This document shows, piece by piece, positions 24,310 through 37,226 of a stretch of 64,000 bases of DNA. The notes under the pieces were generated by a model, which worked only from the letters and a program-made list of their open reading frames with translations, was not told where the DNA came from and searched no databases. Made by a program: the position numbers and the translations under genes. Source of the DNA: Acanthosepion esculentum. Taxonomy: Eukaryota > Mollusca > Cephalopoda > Sepiida > Sepiidae. The stretch is from positions 5,615,501 to 5,679,500 of the forward strand of contig CAXIWW010000817.1 in the NCBI GenBank assembly GCA_964036315.1, read 5' to 3'. Within the stretch, counting starts at the first letter, position 1. The number at the start of each line of letters is the position of its first letter.

Positions 24310-26265
24310 GTCTGCGTGGGACTTTCTGGGACTGTCTCCAGTCTGGGGGGTCGTCTGCGTGGGACTTTCTGGGACTGGGGGTCGTCTGCGTGGGTCTTTC
24401 TGGGACTGTCTCCTGGGTGGGGGTCGTCTGCGTGGGACTTTGTGGGACTGTCTTCTAGGTGGTGGGTCGTCTGCGTGGGACATTCTGGGACTGGGGTTCG
24501 TCTGCGTGTGACTTTCTGGGACTGGGGGTCATCTGCGTGGGACATTCTGGGAAATGTCTGCTGGGTGGGGGGTCGTCTGCGTGGGACTTTATGGGACTGG
24601 GGTCATTTGCGTGGGACTTTCTGGGACTGGGGGTCGTCTGCGTGGGACTTTCTGTGACTGGGGGTCATCTGCGTGGGACTTTCTGGGACTGGGGTTCGTC
24701 TGCGTGGAACTTTCTGGGACTGGGGCTCGTCTGCGTGGGACTTTCTGGGACTGTCCTGGGTGGAGGGTCGTCTGCGTGGGAATTTCTGGGACAGGGGGTC
24801 GTCTGCGTGGGACTTTCGGGGACTGACTCCTGGGTGGTGGGTCGTCTGTGTGGGACTTTCTGGGACTGGAGGTCGTCTGCATGGGACTTTCTGTGACTGG
24901 GGGTGGTCTGCGTGGGACTTTCTGGGAATGGGTGTCGTCTGCGTGGGACTTTCTGGGACTGTCTCCTGGGTGGGGGTCGTCTGCGTGGGACTTTCTGGGA
25001 CTGGGGATGGTCTGCGTGGGACTTTCTGGGACTGTCTCCTGTCTGGGGGGTCGTCTGCGTTGGACTTTCTGGTACTGTCTCCAGGGTGGGGGGTCGTCTG
25101 CGTGGGAATTTCTGGGACAGGGGGTCGTCTGCGTGGGACTTTCTGGGACTGACTCCTGGGTGGGGGGGTCGTCTGTGTGGGATTTTCTGGGACTGGGGGT
25201 CGTCTGAGTGGGATTTTCTGGGACTGGGTGTCGTCTGCGGGGGACTTTCGGGGACTGTCTACTGGGTGGGTGTCGTCTGCGTGGGACTTTCTGGGACTGG
25301 GGGTCGTCTGCGTGGGACTTTCTTTGACTAGGGGTGGTCTGCGTGTGACTTTCTCGGACTGGGTGTCGTCTGCGTGGGACTTTCTGGGAAATGTCTGCAG
25401 GGTGGGGGGTCTTCTGCGTGGGGCTTTGTGGGACTGGCGGTCATCTGCGTGGGACTTTCTGGGACTGGGGGTCGTCTGCATGGGACTTTCTGGGACTGGG
25501 GGTCGTCTGCGTGGGTCTTTCTGGGACTGTCTCCTGGGTGGGTGTCGTCTGCGTGGGACTTTCTGGGAAATGTCTGCTGGGTGGGGGGTCGTCTGCGTGG
25601 GGCTTTGTGGGACTGGCGGTCATCTGCGTGGGACTTTCTGGGACTGGGGGTCGTCTGCATGGGACTTTCTGGGACTGGGGGTCATCTGCGTGGGACTTTC
25701 TGGGACTGGGGGTCGTCTGCGTGGGACTTTCTGGGAAGGGGGATCGTCTGCGTGGGACTTTCTGGGACTGTCTACTTGGTGGGGGGTCGTCTGCGTGGGA
25801 ATTTCTGGGACAGGTGTCGTCTGCGTGGGACTTTCGGGGACTGTCTCCTGGGTGGGGGGTCGTCTCCGTAGGACATTCTTGGACTGTCTCCTGTGTGGGG
25901 GGCCGTCTGCGTGGGGCTTTCTGGGACTGGGGGTCGGCTGCGTGGGACTTTCTGGGACTGTCTCCTGTCTGGGGGGTCGTCTGCCTGGGACTTACTGGGA
26001 CTGGGGGTCCTCTGCGTGGGTCTTTCTGGGACTGTCTCCTGGGTGGGGGGGTCGTCTGCGTAGGACTTTCTTGTACTGTCTCCTGGGTGGCGGGTCGTCG
26101 GCGTGGGACTTTCTGGGACTGGGGGTCGGCTGCGTGGGACTTTCTGGGACTGTCTCCTGTCTGGGGGGTCGTCTGCCTGGGACTTACTGGGACTGGGGGT
26201 CCTCTGCGTGGGTCTTTCTGGGACTGTCTCCTGGGTGGGGGGGTCGTCTGCGTAGGACTTTCTTG
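24310..26265 (+). repeat. Partial third copy of the 20-23.7 kb higher-order region
   Basis: From about 24,310 the sequence follows 20,000 onward at an offset of 4,310, then of 4,279 after a single 31-bp unit (the GGGTGGTCTGCG variant) is lost near 24,508. Beyond 25,880 it follows 23,290-23,680 at an offset of 2,590, including the 192-bp doublet. The match ends near 26,265, where TGGCGGGTCGTCGG replaces the earlier copy's sequence. It differs from the first two copies at scattered bases (for example CTGCAGGGTGG near 25,395). Confidence 0.85.
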
Positions 26266-26879
26266 TACTGTCTCCTGGGTGGCGGGTCGTCGGCGTGGGA
26301 CTTTCTGGGACTGGGTGTCGTCTGCGTGGGACATTCTGGGACTGTCTTCTAGGTGGTGGGTCGTCTGCGTGGGACTTTCTGGGACTGGGGTTCGTCTGCG
26401 TGGGACTTTCTGTGACTGGGGGTGGTCTGCGTGTGACTTTCTGGGACTGGGTGTCGTCTGCGTGGGACTTTCTGGGAAATGTCTGCTTGGTGGGGGGGGT
26501 CGTCTGCGTGGGACTTTGTGGGACTGGCGGTCATCTGCGTGGTTCTTTCTGGGACTGGGGGTCGTCAGCGTGGGACTTTCTGGGACTGGGGGTCGTCTGC
26601 GTGGGACTTTCTGGGACTGTCTCCTGGGTGGGGGGTCGTCTGCGTGGGACTTTCTGGGACTGTCTCCTGGGTGGGGGGGTCGTCTGCGTTCGAATTTCTG
26701 GGACAGGGGGTCGTCTGCGTGGGACTTTCGGGGACTGACTCCTGGGTATGGAGTCGTCTGTGTGGGACTTTCTAGGACTGGGGGTCGTCTGCGTGGGACT
26801 TTCTGGGACTGGGGGTCGTCTCCGTGGGTCTTTCTGGGACTGTCTCCTGGATGGGGGTCGTCTGCGTGGGACTTTCTGG

Positions 26880-27035
26880 GACTGTCTCCTGGGTGGGGTG
26901 TCGACTGTTGGGACTTTCTGGGACAGTCTCCTAGATTGGGGGTCGTCGGCGTGGGAACTTCTGGGACTGGGGGTTATCTGCGTGGGACTTTCTTGTGCTG
27001 GGGGTCGTCTGCGTGGACTTTCTAGGATTTTCTCC
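26880..27035 (+). repeat. Distinct ~150-bp variant block in satellite B (one of five)
   Basis: A linked set of rare variants appears in order: GTCGACTGTT; GGGACAGTCTCC with an A/T change just after it; GTCGTCGGCGTGGGA; a GGACCTTCT- or GAACTTCT-like unit; a TTATCTGCG- or TCATCTGCG-like unit; CTTTCTTGTGCTGG; and a shortened unit GCGTGGACTTTC. The same linked set occurs near 27,780-27,910, 56,810-56,955, 58,745-58,890 and 60,085-60,220. Linkage of five variants over 33 kb suggests an ancestral block or long-distance exchange. Confidence 0.75.
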
Positions 27036-30000
27036 TGTGTGGGGGGTCATCTGCGTAGGACTGTCTCCTGTCTGGTGGGTCGTCTACGTGGGACTTTCTT
27101 GGACTGTCTCCTGTCTGCGTTGGACTTTCGGGGATTGACTCCTGTGTGGGGGGTCGTCTGTGTGGGACTTTCTGGGACTGGGGGTCGTCTGCGTGGGACT
27201 TCCTGGGACTGGGGGTCGTCTGCGTGGGACTTTCTTGGACTGTCTCCCGGGTGGGGGGTCGTCTGCGTAGGACTTTCTTGGACTGTCTCCTGGGTGGGGG
27301 GTCGTCTGCGTGGGACTTTCTCGGACTGGGGGTCGGCTGCGTGTGTCTTTCTGGGACTGTCTCCTGGGTGGAGGGTCGTCTACGTTGGTCTTTCTGGGAC
27401 TGGGGGTCGTCTGGGTGGGACATTCTGGGACTGGGGTCGTCTGAGTGGGACTTTCTGGGACAGTCTCCTGGGTGGGGGTCGTCTGTTTGGGACTTTCTGG
27501 GACTGTCTCCTGGGTGGGGGGTCGTCTGCGTGGGAATTTCTGGGACAGGGGGTCGTCTACTAGGGACTTTCTGGGACTCGGTGTCGTCTGCGTGGGACTT
27601 TCTGGGAAGTGTCTGCTGGGTGGGGGTCGTCTGCGTGGGACTTTCTGGGACTGGGGGTCGTCTGAGTGGAAATTTCTGGGATTGGGTGTCGTCTCCGTGG
27701 GTCTTTCTGGGACTGTCTCCTGGATGGGGGGTCGTCTGCGTGGGACTTTCTAGGACTGTCTCCTGGGTGGGGGGGTCGTCTGCGTGGGACATTCTGGGAC
27801 AGTCTCCTATATTGGGGGTCGTCGGCGTGGGAACTTCTGGGACTGGGTGTTATCTGCGTGGGACTTTCTTGTACTGGGGGTCGTCTGCGTGGACTTTCTG
27901 AAATTTTCTCCTGGGTGGGGGGTCGTCTGCGTGGGACTTTCTGGGACTGGGGGTCGTCTGCGTGGGACTTTCTGGGACTGTCTCCTGTCTGGTGGGTCGT
28001 CTGCGTGGGACTTTCTGGGACTGTCTCCTGGGTGAGGGGTCGTCTGCATGGGACTTTCTGGGACTGTCTCCTGGGCTGGGTGTCGTCTGCGTGGGACTTT
28101 CTGTGACTGTCTCCTGGGTGAGGGCCGTCTGCGTGGGACTTTCTGGGACTGTCTCCTGGGTGGGGGGGTCGTCTGCGTAGGACTTTCTTGGACTGTCTCC
28201 TGGGGGGGGTGTCCTCTGCGTGGGAATTTCTGGGACAGGGGGTCGTCTGCGTGGGACTTTCGGGGACTGACTCCTGGGTGGGGAGTCGTCTGTGTCGATT
28301 TTCTAGGACTGGGGGTCGTCTGTATGGGACTTTCTGGGACTGGGGGTCGTCTGCGTGGGACTTTCTGTGACTGTCTACTTGGTGGGGGGGTTGCCTGCGT
28401 AGGACTTTCTTGGACTGTCTCCTGGGTGGGGGGTCGTCTGCGTGTGACTTTCTGGGACTTGGGTCGTCTTCGTGGGAATTTATGGGACTGGGGGTCGTCT
28501 GCGTGGGACTTTCTGTGACTGTCTCCTGGGTGGGAAGGTCGTCTGCGTAGGACTTTCTTTTACTGTCTCCTGGGTGGGGGGTCGTCTGCGTGGGACTTTC
28601 TGGGACTGGGGGTCTTCTGCGTGGGATTTCTGGGACTGTCTTCAAGGTGGTGGGTCGTCTGCGTGGGACTTTCTGGGACTGGGGTTCGTCTGCGTGGGAC
28701 TTTCTGTGACTGGGGGTGGTCTGCGTGTGACTTTCTGGGACTGGGTGTCGTCTGCGTGGGACTTCCTGGGAAATGTCTGCTGGGTGGGGGGTCGTCTGCG
28801 TGGGACTTTGTGGGACTGGGGGTCATCTACGTGGGACTTTCTGGGACTGGGGGTCGTCTGCGTCGGACTTTGTGGGACTGGGGGTCGTCTGCGTGGGACT
28901 TTCTGGGACTGTCTCCTGGCTGGGGGGTCGTCTGCCTGGGAATTTCTGGGACAGGGGGTCGTCTGCGTGGGACTTTCGGGGATTGACTCCTGGGTGGGGG
29001 GTCGTCTGTGTGGGACTTTCTGGGACTGGGGGTCTTCTGCGTTGGACTTTCTGGGACTGTCTCCTGGGTAGGGGGTCGTCTGCGTAGGTCTTTCTTGGAC
29101 TGTCTCCTGGGTGGGGGGTCGTCTGCGTGGGACTTTCTGGGACTGGGGGTCGGCTGCGTGGGACTTTCTGGGACAGTCTCCTGTTTGGGGGGTCGTCTGC
29201 CTTGGAATTACTGGGACTGGGGGTCGTCTGCGTCGGACTTTCTGGGTCTGTCTCCTGGGTGGGGGGTCGTCTGCGTTGGACTTTCTGGGACTGGGGGTCG
29301 TCTGCGTCGGACTTTCTGGGACTGTCTCCTGTCTGGGGGGTCGTCTGCGTGGGACTTTCTGGTACTGTCTGCAGGGTGGCGTGTCGTCTGCGTTGGACTT
29401 TCTGGGACAGGGGGTCGTTTGCGTGGGACTTTCTGGGACTGTCTCCTGGGTGGGGGGTCGTCTGTTTGGGACTTTCTGGGACTGGGGGTCGTCTGCGTGG
29501 GACTTTCTGGGACTGTCTCCTGGGTGGGGGGTCGTCTGCGTAGGACTTTTGTTGGACTGTCTCCTGCGTGGGGGGTCGTCTGCGTGGGACGTTCTGGGAC
29601 TGGGGGTCGTCTGCGTGGGACTTTCTGGGACTGTCTCCTGTCTGGGGGGTCGTCTGCGTGGGACTTTCTGGTACTGTCTCCAGGGTGGGGGGTCGTCTGC
29701 GTGGGACTTTCGGGTACTGTCTCCAGGGAGGGGGGTCGTGTTCGTGGGACGTTCTGGGACAGGGGGTCGTCTGCGTGGGACTTTCTGGGACTGTCTCCTG
29801 GGTGGTGGGTCGTCTGGGTGGGACTTTCTGGGATTGGGGGTCGTCTGAGTGGGACTTTCTGGGTCTGGGTATCGTCTGCGTGGGACTTTCTGGGACTGTC
29901 TCCTGGGTGGGGTTCGTCTGCGTAGGACTTTCTTGGACTGTCTCTTGGGTTCGGGGTCGTCTGCGTGGGACTTTCTGGGACTGGGGGTGGTCTGTGTGTG

Positions 30001-33000
30001 ACTTTCTGGGACTGGGTGTCGTCTGCGTGGGACTTTGTGGGACTGGGGGTCATCTGCGTGGGACTTTCTGGGACTGGAGGTCGTCTGCATGGGACTTTCT
30101 GGGACTGTCTCCTTGGCTGGGTGTCGTCTGCGTTGGACTTTCTGTGACTGTCTCCTGGGTGGGGCCGTCTGCGTGGGACTTTCTGGGACTGGGTGTCGTC
30201 TGCGTCGGACTTTCTGGGACTGTCTCCTGGGTGGGGGGTCGTCTGCGTGGGACTTTCTGGTACTGTCTCCAGGGTGGGGGGTCGTCTGCGTGGGACTTTC
30301 TGGTACTGTCTCCATGGTGGGGTTCGTCTGCGTGGGAATTTCTGGGACTGGGGGTCGTCTGCGTGGGACTTTCTGGGAGTGTCTCCTGGGTGGGGGGTCG
30401 TCTGCGTAGGACTTTCTTGTAGTGTCTCCTGGGTGGGGGTTCGTCTGCGTGGGACTTTCTCGGACTGGGGTTCGTCTGCGTGGGTCTTTCAGGGACTGTC
30501 TCCTGGGTGGGGGTCGTCTGCGTGGGACTTTGTGGGACTGGGGGTCGTCTGCGTGGGACTTTCTGTGACTGGGGGTGGTCTCCGTGGGACTTTCTGGGAA
30601 ATGTCTCCTGGGTGGGGGGTCGTCTGCGTGGGAATTTTTGGGAGTGGGGGTCATCTGCGTGGGACTTTCTGGGACTGGAGGTCGTCTGCATGGGACTTTC
30701 TGGGACTGTCTCCTTGGCTGGGTGTCGTCTACGTTGGACATTCTGTGACTGTCTCCTGGGTGGGGCCGTCTGCGTGGGACTTTCTGGGACTGGGTGTCGT
30801 CTGCGTTTGACTTTCTGGGACTGTCTCCTGGGTGGGGGGTCGTCTGCGTAGGACTTTCTGGGAATGGGGGTCGTCTGCGTGGGACTTTCTGGGACTGTCC
30901 CCTGGGTGGGGGTCGTCTGCGTAAGACTTTCTGGGACTGGGGGGTCGTCTGCGTGGGACTTTCTCGGACTGTCTCCTGTCTGGTGGGTCGTCTGCGTGGG
31001 ACGTTCTGGGACTGTCTCCTGGGTGAGGGGTCGTCTCGTGGGACTTTCTGGGACTGGAGGTCGTCTGCATGGGACTTTCTCGGACTGTCTCCTGGGTGGG
31101 GTGTCGTCTGCGTGGGACGTTCTGGGACTGTCTACTGTCTGGAGGGTCGTCTGCGTTGGACTTTCTGGTACTGTCTCCAGGGTGGGGGGTCGTCTGCGTG
31201 GGACTTTCTGGTACTGTCTCCAGGGTGGGGGGTCGTCTGCGTGGGACTTTCTGGGACTGGGGGTCGTCTGCGTGGGACTTTCTGGGACTGTCTCCTGTCT
31301 GCGGGGTCGTCTGCGTGGGTCTTTCTGGTACTGTCTCCAGGGTGGCGGGTCGTCTGCGTGGGAATTTCTGGGACAGGGGGTCGTCTGCGTGGGACTTTCT
31401 CGGACTGTTTCCTGGGTGGGGGTCGTCTGTGTGGGACTTTCTGGGACTGGGAGTCGTCTAAGTGGGACTTTCTTGGACTGGGGTTCGTCTGCGTGGGACT
31501 TTCTGGGACTGTCTCCTGGGTGGGGGGGTCGTCTGCCTAGGACTTTCTTGGACTGTCTCCCTGGTGGGGGGTCGTCTGCGTGGGACTTTCTTGGACTGTC
31601 TCCTGGGTGGGGGCCGTCTGCGTGGGACTTTCTGGGACTGGGGGTCGTCTGCGTCGGACTTTCTGGGACTCACTCCTGTCTGGGGGGTCGTCTGCGTGGG
31701 ACTTTCTGGTACTGTCTCCAGGGTGAGGGGTCGTCTCCGTGGGAATTTCAGGGACTGGGGGTCGTCTGCGTGGGACTTTCTGGGACTGACTCCTGGGTGG
31801 GGGGTCGTCTGTGTGGGACTTTCTGGGACTGGGGTCGTCTGAGTCCGACTTTCTGGGACTGGGGGTCGTCTGCGTTGGACTTTCTGGGAGTGTCTCCTGG
31901 GTGGGGGTTCGTCTGCGTGGGAATTTCTGGGACAGGGGGTCGTCTGCGTGGGGCTTTCTGGGACTGACTCCTGGGTGGGGGGTCGTCTGTGTGGGACTTT
32001 CTCGGACTGGGGGTGGTCTTCGTGGGACTTTCTGGGACTGGGTGTCGTCTGCGTGGGACTTTCTGGGAAATGTCTGCTGGGTGGGGGGTCGTCTGCGTGG
32101 GAATTTGTGGGACTGGGGGTCATCTGCGTGGGACTTTCGGGGACTGGAGGTCGTCTGCATGGGACTTTCTGGGACTGTCTCTTTGGCTGGGTGTCGTCTG
32201 CGTTGGACTTTCTGTGACTGTCTCCTGGGTGGGGCCGTCTGCGTGGGACTTTCTGGGACTGGGTGTCGTCTGCGTCGGACTTTCTGGGACTGTCTCCTGG
32301 GTGGGGGGTCGTCTGCGTGGGACTTTCTGGGAATGGGGGTCGTCTGCGTGGGACTTTCTGGGACTGTCTCCTTGGTGGGGGGGTCGTCTGAGTAGGACTA
32401 TCTTGGACTGTCTCCTGGCTGGGGGGTCGTCTGCGTGGGACTTTCTGGGACTGGGGTCGTCTGCGTGGGACTTTCTGGGACTGTCTCCTGTCTGGGGGGT
32501 CTTCTGCGTGGGACTTTCTGGAACTGTCTCCAGGGTGGGGGTCATCTGCTTGGGAATTTCTTGGACAGGGGGTCGTCTGCGTGGGACTTTCTGGGACTGA
32601 CTCCTGGGTGGGGGGTCGTCTTTGTGGGAATTTCTGGGACTGGGGGTCGTCTGAGTGGGACTTTCTGGGACTGGGGGTCGTCTGCGTGGGACTTTCTGGG
32701 ACTGACTCCTGGGTGGGGGGTCGTCTGCGTGGGACTTTCTGGGACTGGAGGTCGTCTGCATGGTACTTTCTGGGACTGTCTCCTGGGCTGGGTGTCGTCT
32801 GCGTGGGACATTCTGTGACTGTCTCCTGGGTGGGGGCCGTCTGCGTGGGACTTTCTGGGACTGGGTGTCGTCTGCGTAGGACTTTCTGGGACTGTCTCCT
32901 GGGTGGGGGTTCGTCTGCGTGGGACTTTCTGGGAATGGGGGTCGTCTGCGTGGGACTTTCTGGGACTGTCTCCTTGGAGGGGGGTCGTCTGCGTGGGACG

Positions 33001-33119
33001 TTCTGGGACTGTCTCCTGGGTGGGGGGTCGTCTGCGTGGGACTTTCTGGGAATGGGGGTCGTCTGCGTGGGACTTTCTGGGACTGTCTCCTTTGGGGGGG
33101 TCGTCTGCGTAGGACTTTC

Positions 33120-34180
33120 TGGGACAGGGGTCGTCTGCGTGGGACTTTCTGGGACTGTCTCCTGTCTGGGGGGTCTTCTGCGTGGGACTTTCTGGTACTG
33201 TCTCCAGGGTGGGGGGTCGTCTGATTGCGAATTTCTGGGACAGGGGGTCGTCTGCGTGGGACTTTCTGGGACTGTCTCCTTGGTGGGGGGTCGTCTGCGT
33301 AGGAATTTCTTGGACTGTCTCCTGGGTGGGGGGTCGTCTGCGTGGGACTTTCTGGGACTGGGGTCGTCTGCGTGGGACTTTCTGGGACTGTTTCCTGTCT
33401 GGGGGTTCTTCTGCGTGGGACTTTCTGGTACTGTCTCCAGGGTGGGGGGTCGTCTGCTTGCGAATTTCTGGGACAGGGGGTCGTCTGCGTGGGACTTTCT
33501 GGGACTGTCTCCTTGGTGGGGGGGTCGTCTGCGTAGGACTTTCTTGGACTGTCTCCTGGGTGGGGGGTCGTCTGCGTGGGACTTTCTGGGACTGGGGTCG
33601 TCTGCGTGGTACTTTCTGGGACTGTTTCCTGTCTGGGGGGTCTTCTGCGTGGGACTTTCTGGGACTGTCTCCTGGGCTGGGTGTCGTCTGCGTTGCACTT
33701 TCTCTTACTGTCTCCTGGGTGGGGGCCGTCTGCGTGGGACTTTCTGGGACTGGGTGTCGTCTGCGTCGGACTTTCTGGTACTGTCTCCAGGGTGGGGCTC
33801 GTCTGCTTGCGATTTTCTGGGAATGGGGGTCGTCTGCGTGGGACTATCTGGGACTGTCTCCTTGGTGGGGGGGTCGTCTGCGTAGGACTTTCTTGGACTG
33901 TCTCCTGGGTGGGGGGTCGTCTGCGTGGGACTTTCTGGGACTGGGGTCGTCTGCGTGGTACTTTCTGGGACTGTTTCCTGTCTGGGGGGTCTTCTGCGTG
34001 GGACTTTCTGGGACTGTCTCCTGGGCTGGGTGTCGTCTGCGTTGCACTTTCTCTTACTGTCTCCTGGGTGGGGGCCGTCTGCGTGGGACTTTCTGGGACT
34101 GGGTGTCGTCTGCGTCGGACTTTCTGGGACTGTCTCCTGGGTGGGGGTTCGTCTGCGTGGGATTTTCTGGGAATGGGGGT
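33120..34180 (+). repeat. Locally amplified region of satellite B (233-bp and 349-bp steps)
   Basis: A block with the linked variants GTCTTCTGCG, CTGGGCTGGGTGTCG, GCGTTGCACTTTCTC and GGGGGCCGTCTGCG occurs at about 33,590-33,780 and again 349 bp later (33,939-34,130). Upstream, the rare TTGCGAATTTCTGGG variant occurs near 33,225 and 33,458, about 233 bp apart. These offsets are sums of 31-bp and long units. Confidence 0.75.
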
Positions 34181-37100
34181 CGTCTGCGTGGGACTTTCTG
34201 GGACTGTCTCCTTGGTGGGGGGGTCGTCTGCGTAGGACTTTCTTGGACTGTCTCCTGGGTGGGGGGTCGTCTGCGTGGGACTTTCTTGGACTGTCTCCTG
34301 GGTGGGGGGTCGTCTGCGTAGGACTTTCTTGGACTGTCTCCTGGGTGGGGGGTCGTCTGCGTGGGACTTTCTGGGAGTGGGGTCGTCTGCGTGGGACTTT
34401 CTGGGACTGTCTCCTGTCTGGGGGGTCGTCTGCGTGGGACTTTCTGGGACTGGGGGTTTTCTGCGTGGGTCTTTCTGGGACTGTCTCCTGGGTGGGGGTC
34501 GTCTGCGTGGGACTTTGTGGGACTGTCTTCTAGGTGGTGGGTCGTCTGCGTGGGACTTTTTAGGACTGTCGCCTGGGTGGGGGGTCGTCTGCGTGGGACT
34601 TTCTGGGACAGGGGATCGTCTGCGTGGGACTTTCTGGGACTGGGGGTCATCTCCGTGGGTTTTTCGTGGACTGGGGGTCGTCTGCGTTGGACTTTCTGGG
34701 ACTGTCTACTGTCTGGGGGGTCGTCTGCGTGGGACTTTCTGGGACTGGGGGTCGTCTGCGTGGGTCTTTCTGGGACTGTCTCCTGGGTGTGGGTCATCTG
34801 CGTGGGACTTTCTGGCACTGTCGCTTGGGTGGGGGGTCGTCTGCGTGGGACTTTCTGGGATTGGGGGTCGTCTGCGTGGGACCTTCTGGGACTGGGGGTC
34901 GTCTGCGTGGGACCTTCTGGGACTGGGGGTCGTCTGCGTGGGACCTTCTGGGACTGGGGGTCGTCTGCGTGGGACTTTCTTGGACTCTCTCCTGGGTTGG
35001 GGGGTCGTCTGCATGGGAATTTCTGGGACTGTCTCCTGGGTGGGGGGGTCGTCTGCGTTGCTCTTTCTGTGACTGTCTCCTGGGTGGGGGCCGTCTGCGT
35101 GGGACTTTCTGGGACTGGGTGTCGTCTGCGTCGGATTTTCTGTGACTGTCTCCTGTGTGGGCGGTAATTTGCGTGGGACTTTCTGGGAATGGGGGTCGTA
35201 TGCGTGGGACTTTCTGGGACTGTCTCCTTGGTGGGGGCTCGTCTGCGTGGGACTTTCTGGGACTGGGGGTCGTCTGCGTGGGACTTTCTAGGACTGTCTC
35301 CTGTCTGGGGGGTCATCTGCGTAGGACTTTCTGGTACTGTCTCCAGGTTGGGGGGTCGTCTGCGTGAGACTTTCTGGGACTGGGTGTCGTCTGCGAGGGA
35401 CTTTCTGGGACTGTCACGTGGGTGGGGGGCTCGTCTGCGTAGGACTTTCTTGGACTGTCTCCTGGGTGGGTGGTCGTCTTCGTGGGACTTTCTGGGACTG
35501 GGGGTCTTCTGCGTGGGACTTTCTGGGACTGGGTGTCGTCTGCCTGGGACTTTCTGGGAGTGTCTCCTGGGTGGGGGGGGTCGTCTGGGTAGGACATTAT
35601 TGTACTGTCTCCTGGGTGGGGGGTCGTCTGCGTGGGACTTTCTGGGACTGGGGATCGTCTGCGTGGGACTTTCTGGGACTGTCTCCTGTCTGGGGGGTCG
35701 TCTGCGTGGGACTTTCTGGGACTGGGGGTTTTCTGCGTGGGTCTTTCTGGGACTGTCTCCTGGGTGGGGGTCGTCTGCGTGGGACTTTGTGGGACTGTCG
35801 TCTAGGTGGTGGGTCGTCTGCGTGGGATTTTCTGTGACTGTCGCCTGGGTGGGGTGCCGTCTGCGTGGTACTTTCTGGGACTGGGGATCGTCTGCGGGGG
35901 ACTTTCTGGGACTGTCTCCTGTCTGGGGTGTCGTCTGCGTGGGACTTTCTGGGACTGGGGGTCGTCTGCGTGGGACTTTCTGGGACTGTCTCCTGTCTGG
36001 GGGGTCGTCTGCGTGGGACTTTCTGGGACTGGGGGTCGTCTACGTGTGTCTTTCTGGGACTGTATCCTGGGTGGGGGTCGTCTGCGTGGGACTTTGTGGG
36101 ACTGTCTTCTAGGTGGTGTGTAGTCTGCGTGGGACATTCTGGCACTGTCTCTTGGTTGGGGGGTCGTCTGCGTGGGACTTTCTGGGATAGGGGGACGTCT
36201 GCGTGGGACCTTCTGGGACTGGGGGTCGTCTGCGTGGGACTTTCTGGGACTGGGGTTCATCTGCGTGGGACCTTCTGGGACTGGGGTTCGTCTGCGTGGG
36301 ACCTTCTGGGACTGGGGGTCGTCTGCGTGGGACCTTCTGGGACTGGGGGTCGTCTGCGTGGGACTTTCTTGGACTGTCTCCTGGGTGGGGGTGTCGTCTG
36401 CATGGGACTTTCTGGGACTGTCTCCTGGGTGGGGGGGTCGTCTGCGTTGCTCTTTCTGTGACTGTCTCCTGGGTGGGGGCCGTCTGCGTGGGACTTTCTG
36501 GGACTGGGTGTCGTCTGCGTCGGACTTTCTGGGACTGTCTCCTGGGTGGGGGGTCATTTGCGTGGGACTTTCTGGGAATGGGGGTCGTATGCGTGGGACT
36601 TTCTGGGACTGTCTCCTGGGTGGGGGCTCGTCTGCGTGGGACTTTCTGGGACTGGGGGTCGTCTGCGTGGGACTTTCTAGGACTGTCTCCTGTCTGGGGG
36701 GTCATCTGCGTAGGACTTTCTGGTACTGTCTCCAGGTTGGGGGGTCGTCTGCGTGAGACTTTCTGGGACTGGGTGTCGTCTGCGAGGGACTTTCTGGGAC
36801 TGGGGGTCGTCTGCGTGGGACTTTCTGGGAGTGTCTCCTGGTTGGGGGTTCGTCTGCGTAGGACATTATTGTACTGTCTCCTGGGTGGGGGGTCGTCTGC
36901 GTGGGACTTTCTTGGACTGTCTCCTGGGTGGGTGGTCGTCTGCGTGGGACTTTCTGGGACTGGGGGTCGTCTGCGTGGGACTTTCTGGGACTGGGGGTCG
37001 TCTGCGTGGGACTTTCTGGGACTGGGGGTCGTCTGCGTGGGACTTTCTGGGAGTGTCTCCTGGTTGGGGGTTCGTCTGCGTAGGACATTATTGTACTGTC

Positions 37101-37226
37101 TCCTGGGTGGGGGGTCGTCTGCGTGGGACTTTCTGGGACTGGGGATCGTCTGCGTGGGACTTTCTGGGACTGTCTCCTGGGTGGGGGGTCGTCTGCGTGG
37201 GAGTTTCTGGGACTGGGGGTTTTCTG

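Noticed and set aside
25391..27025. Plus-strand open frames in satellite B (to 544 codons), tryptophan/glycine-rich
   Set aside because: Same cause: overlapping frames of the same units, open on both strands at once.
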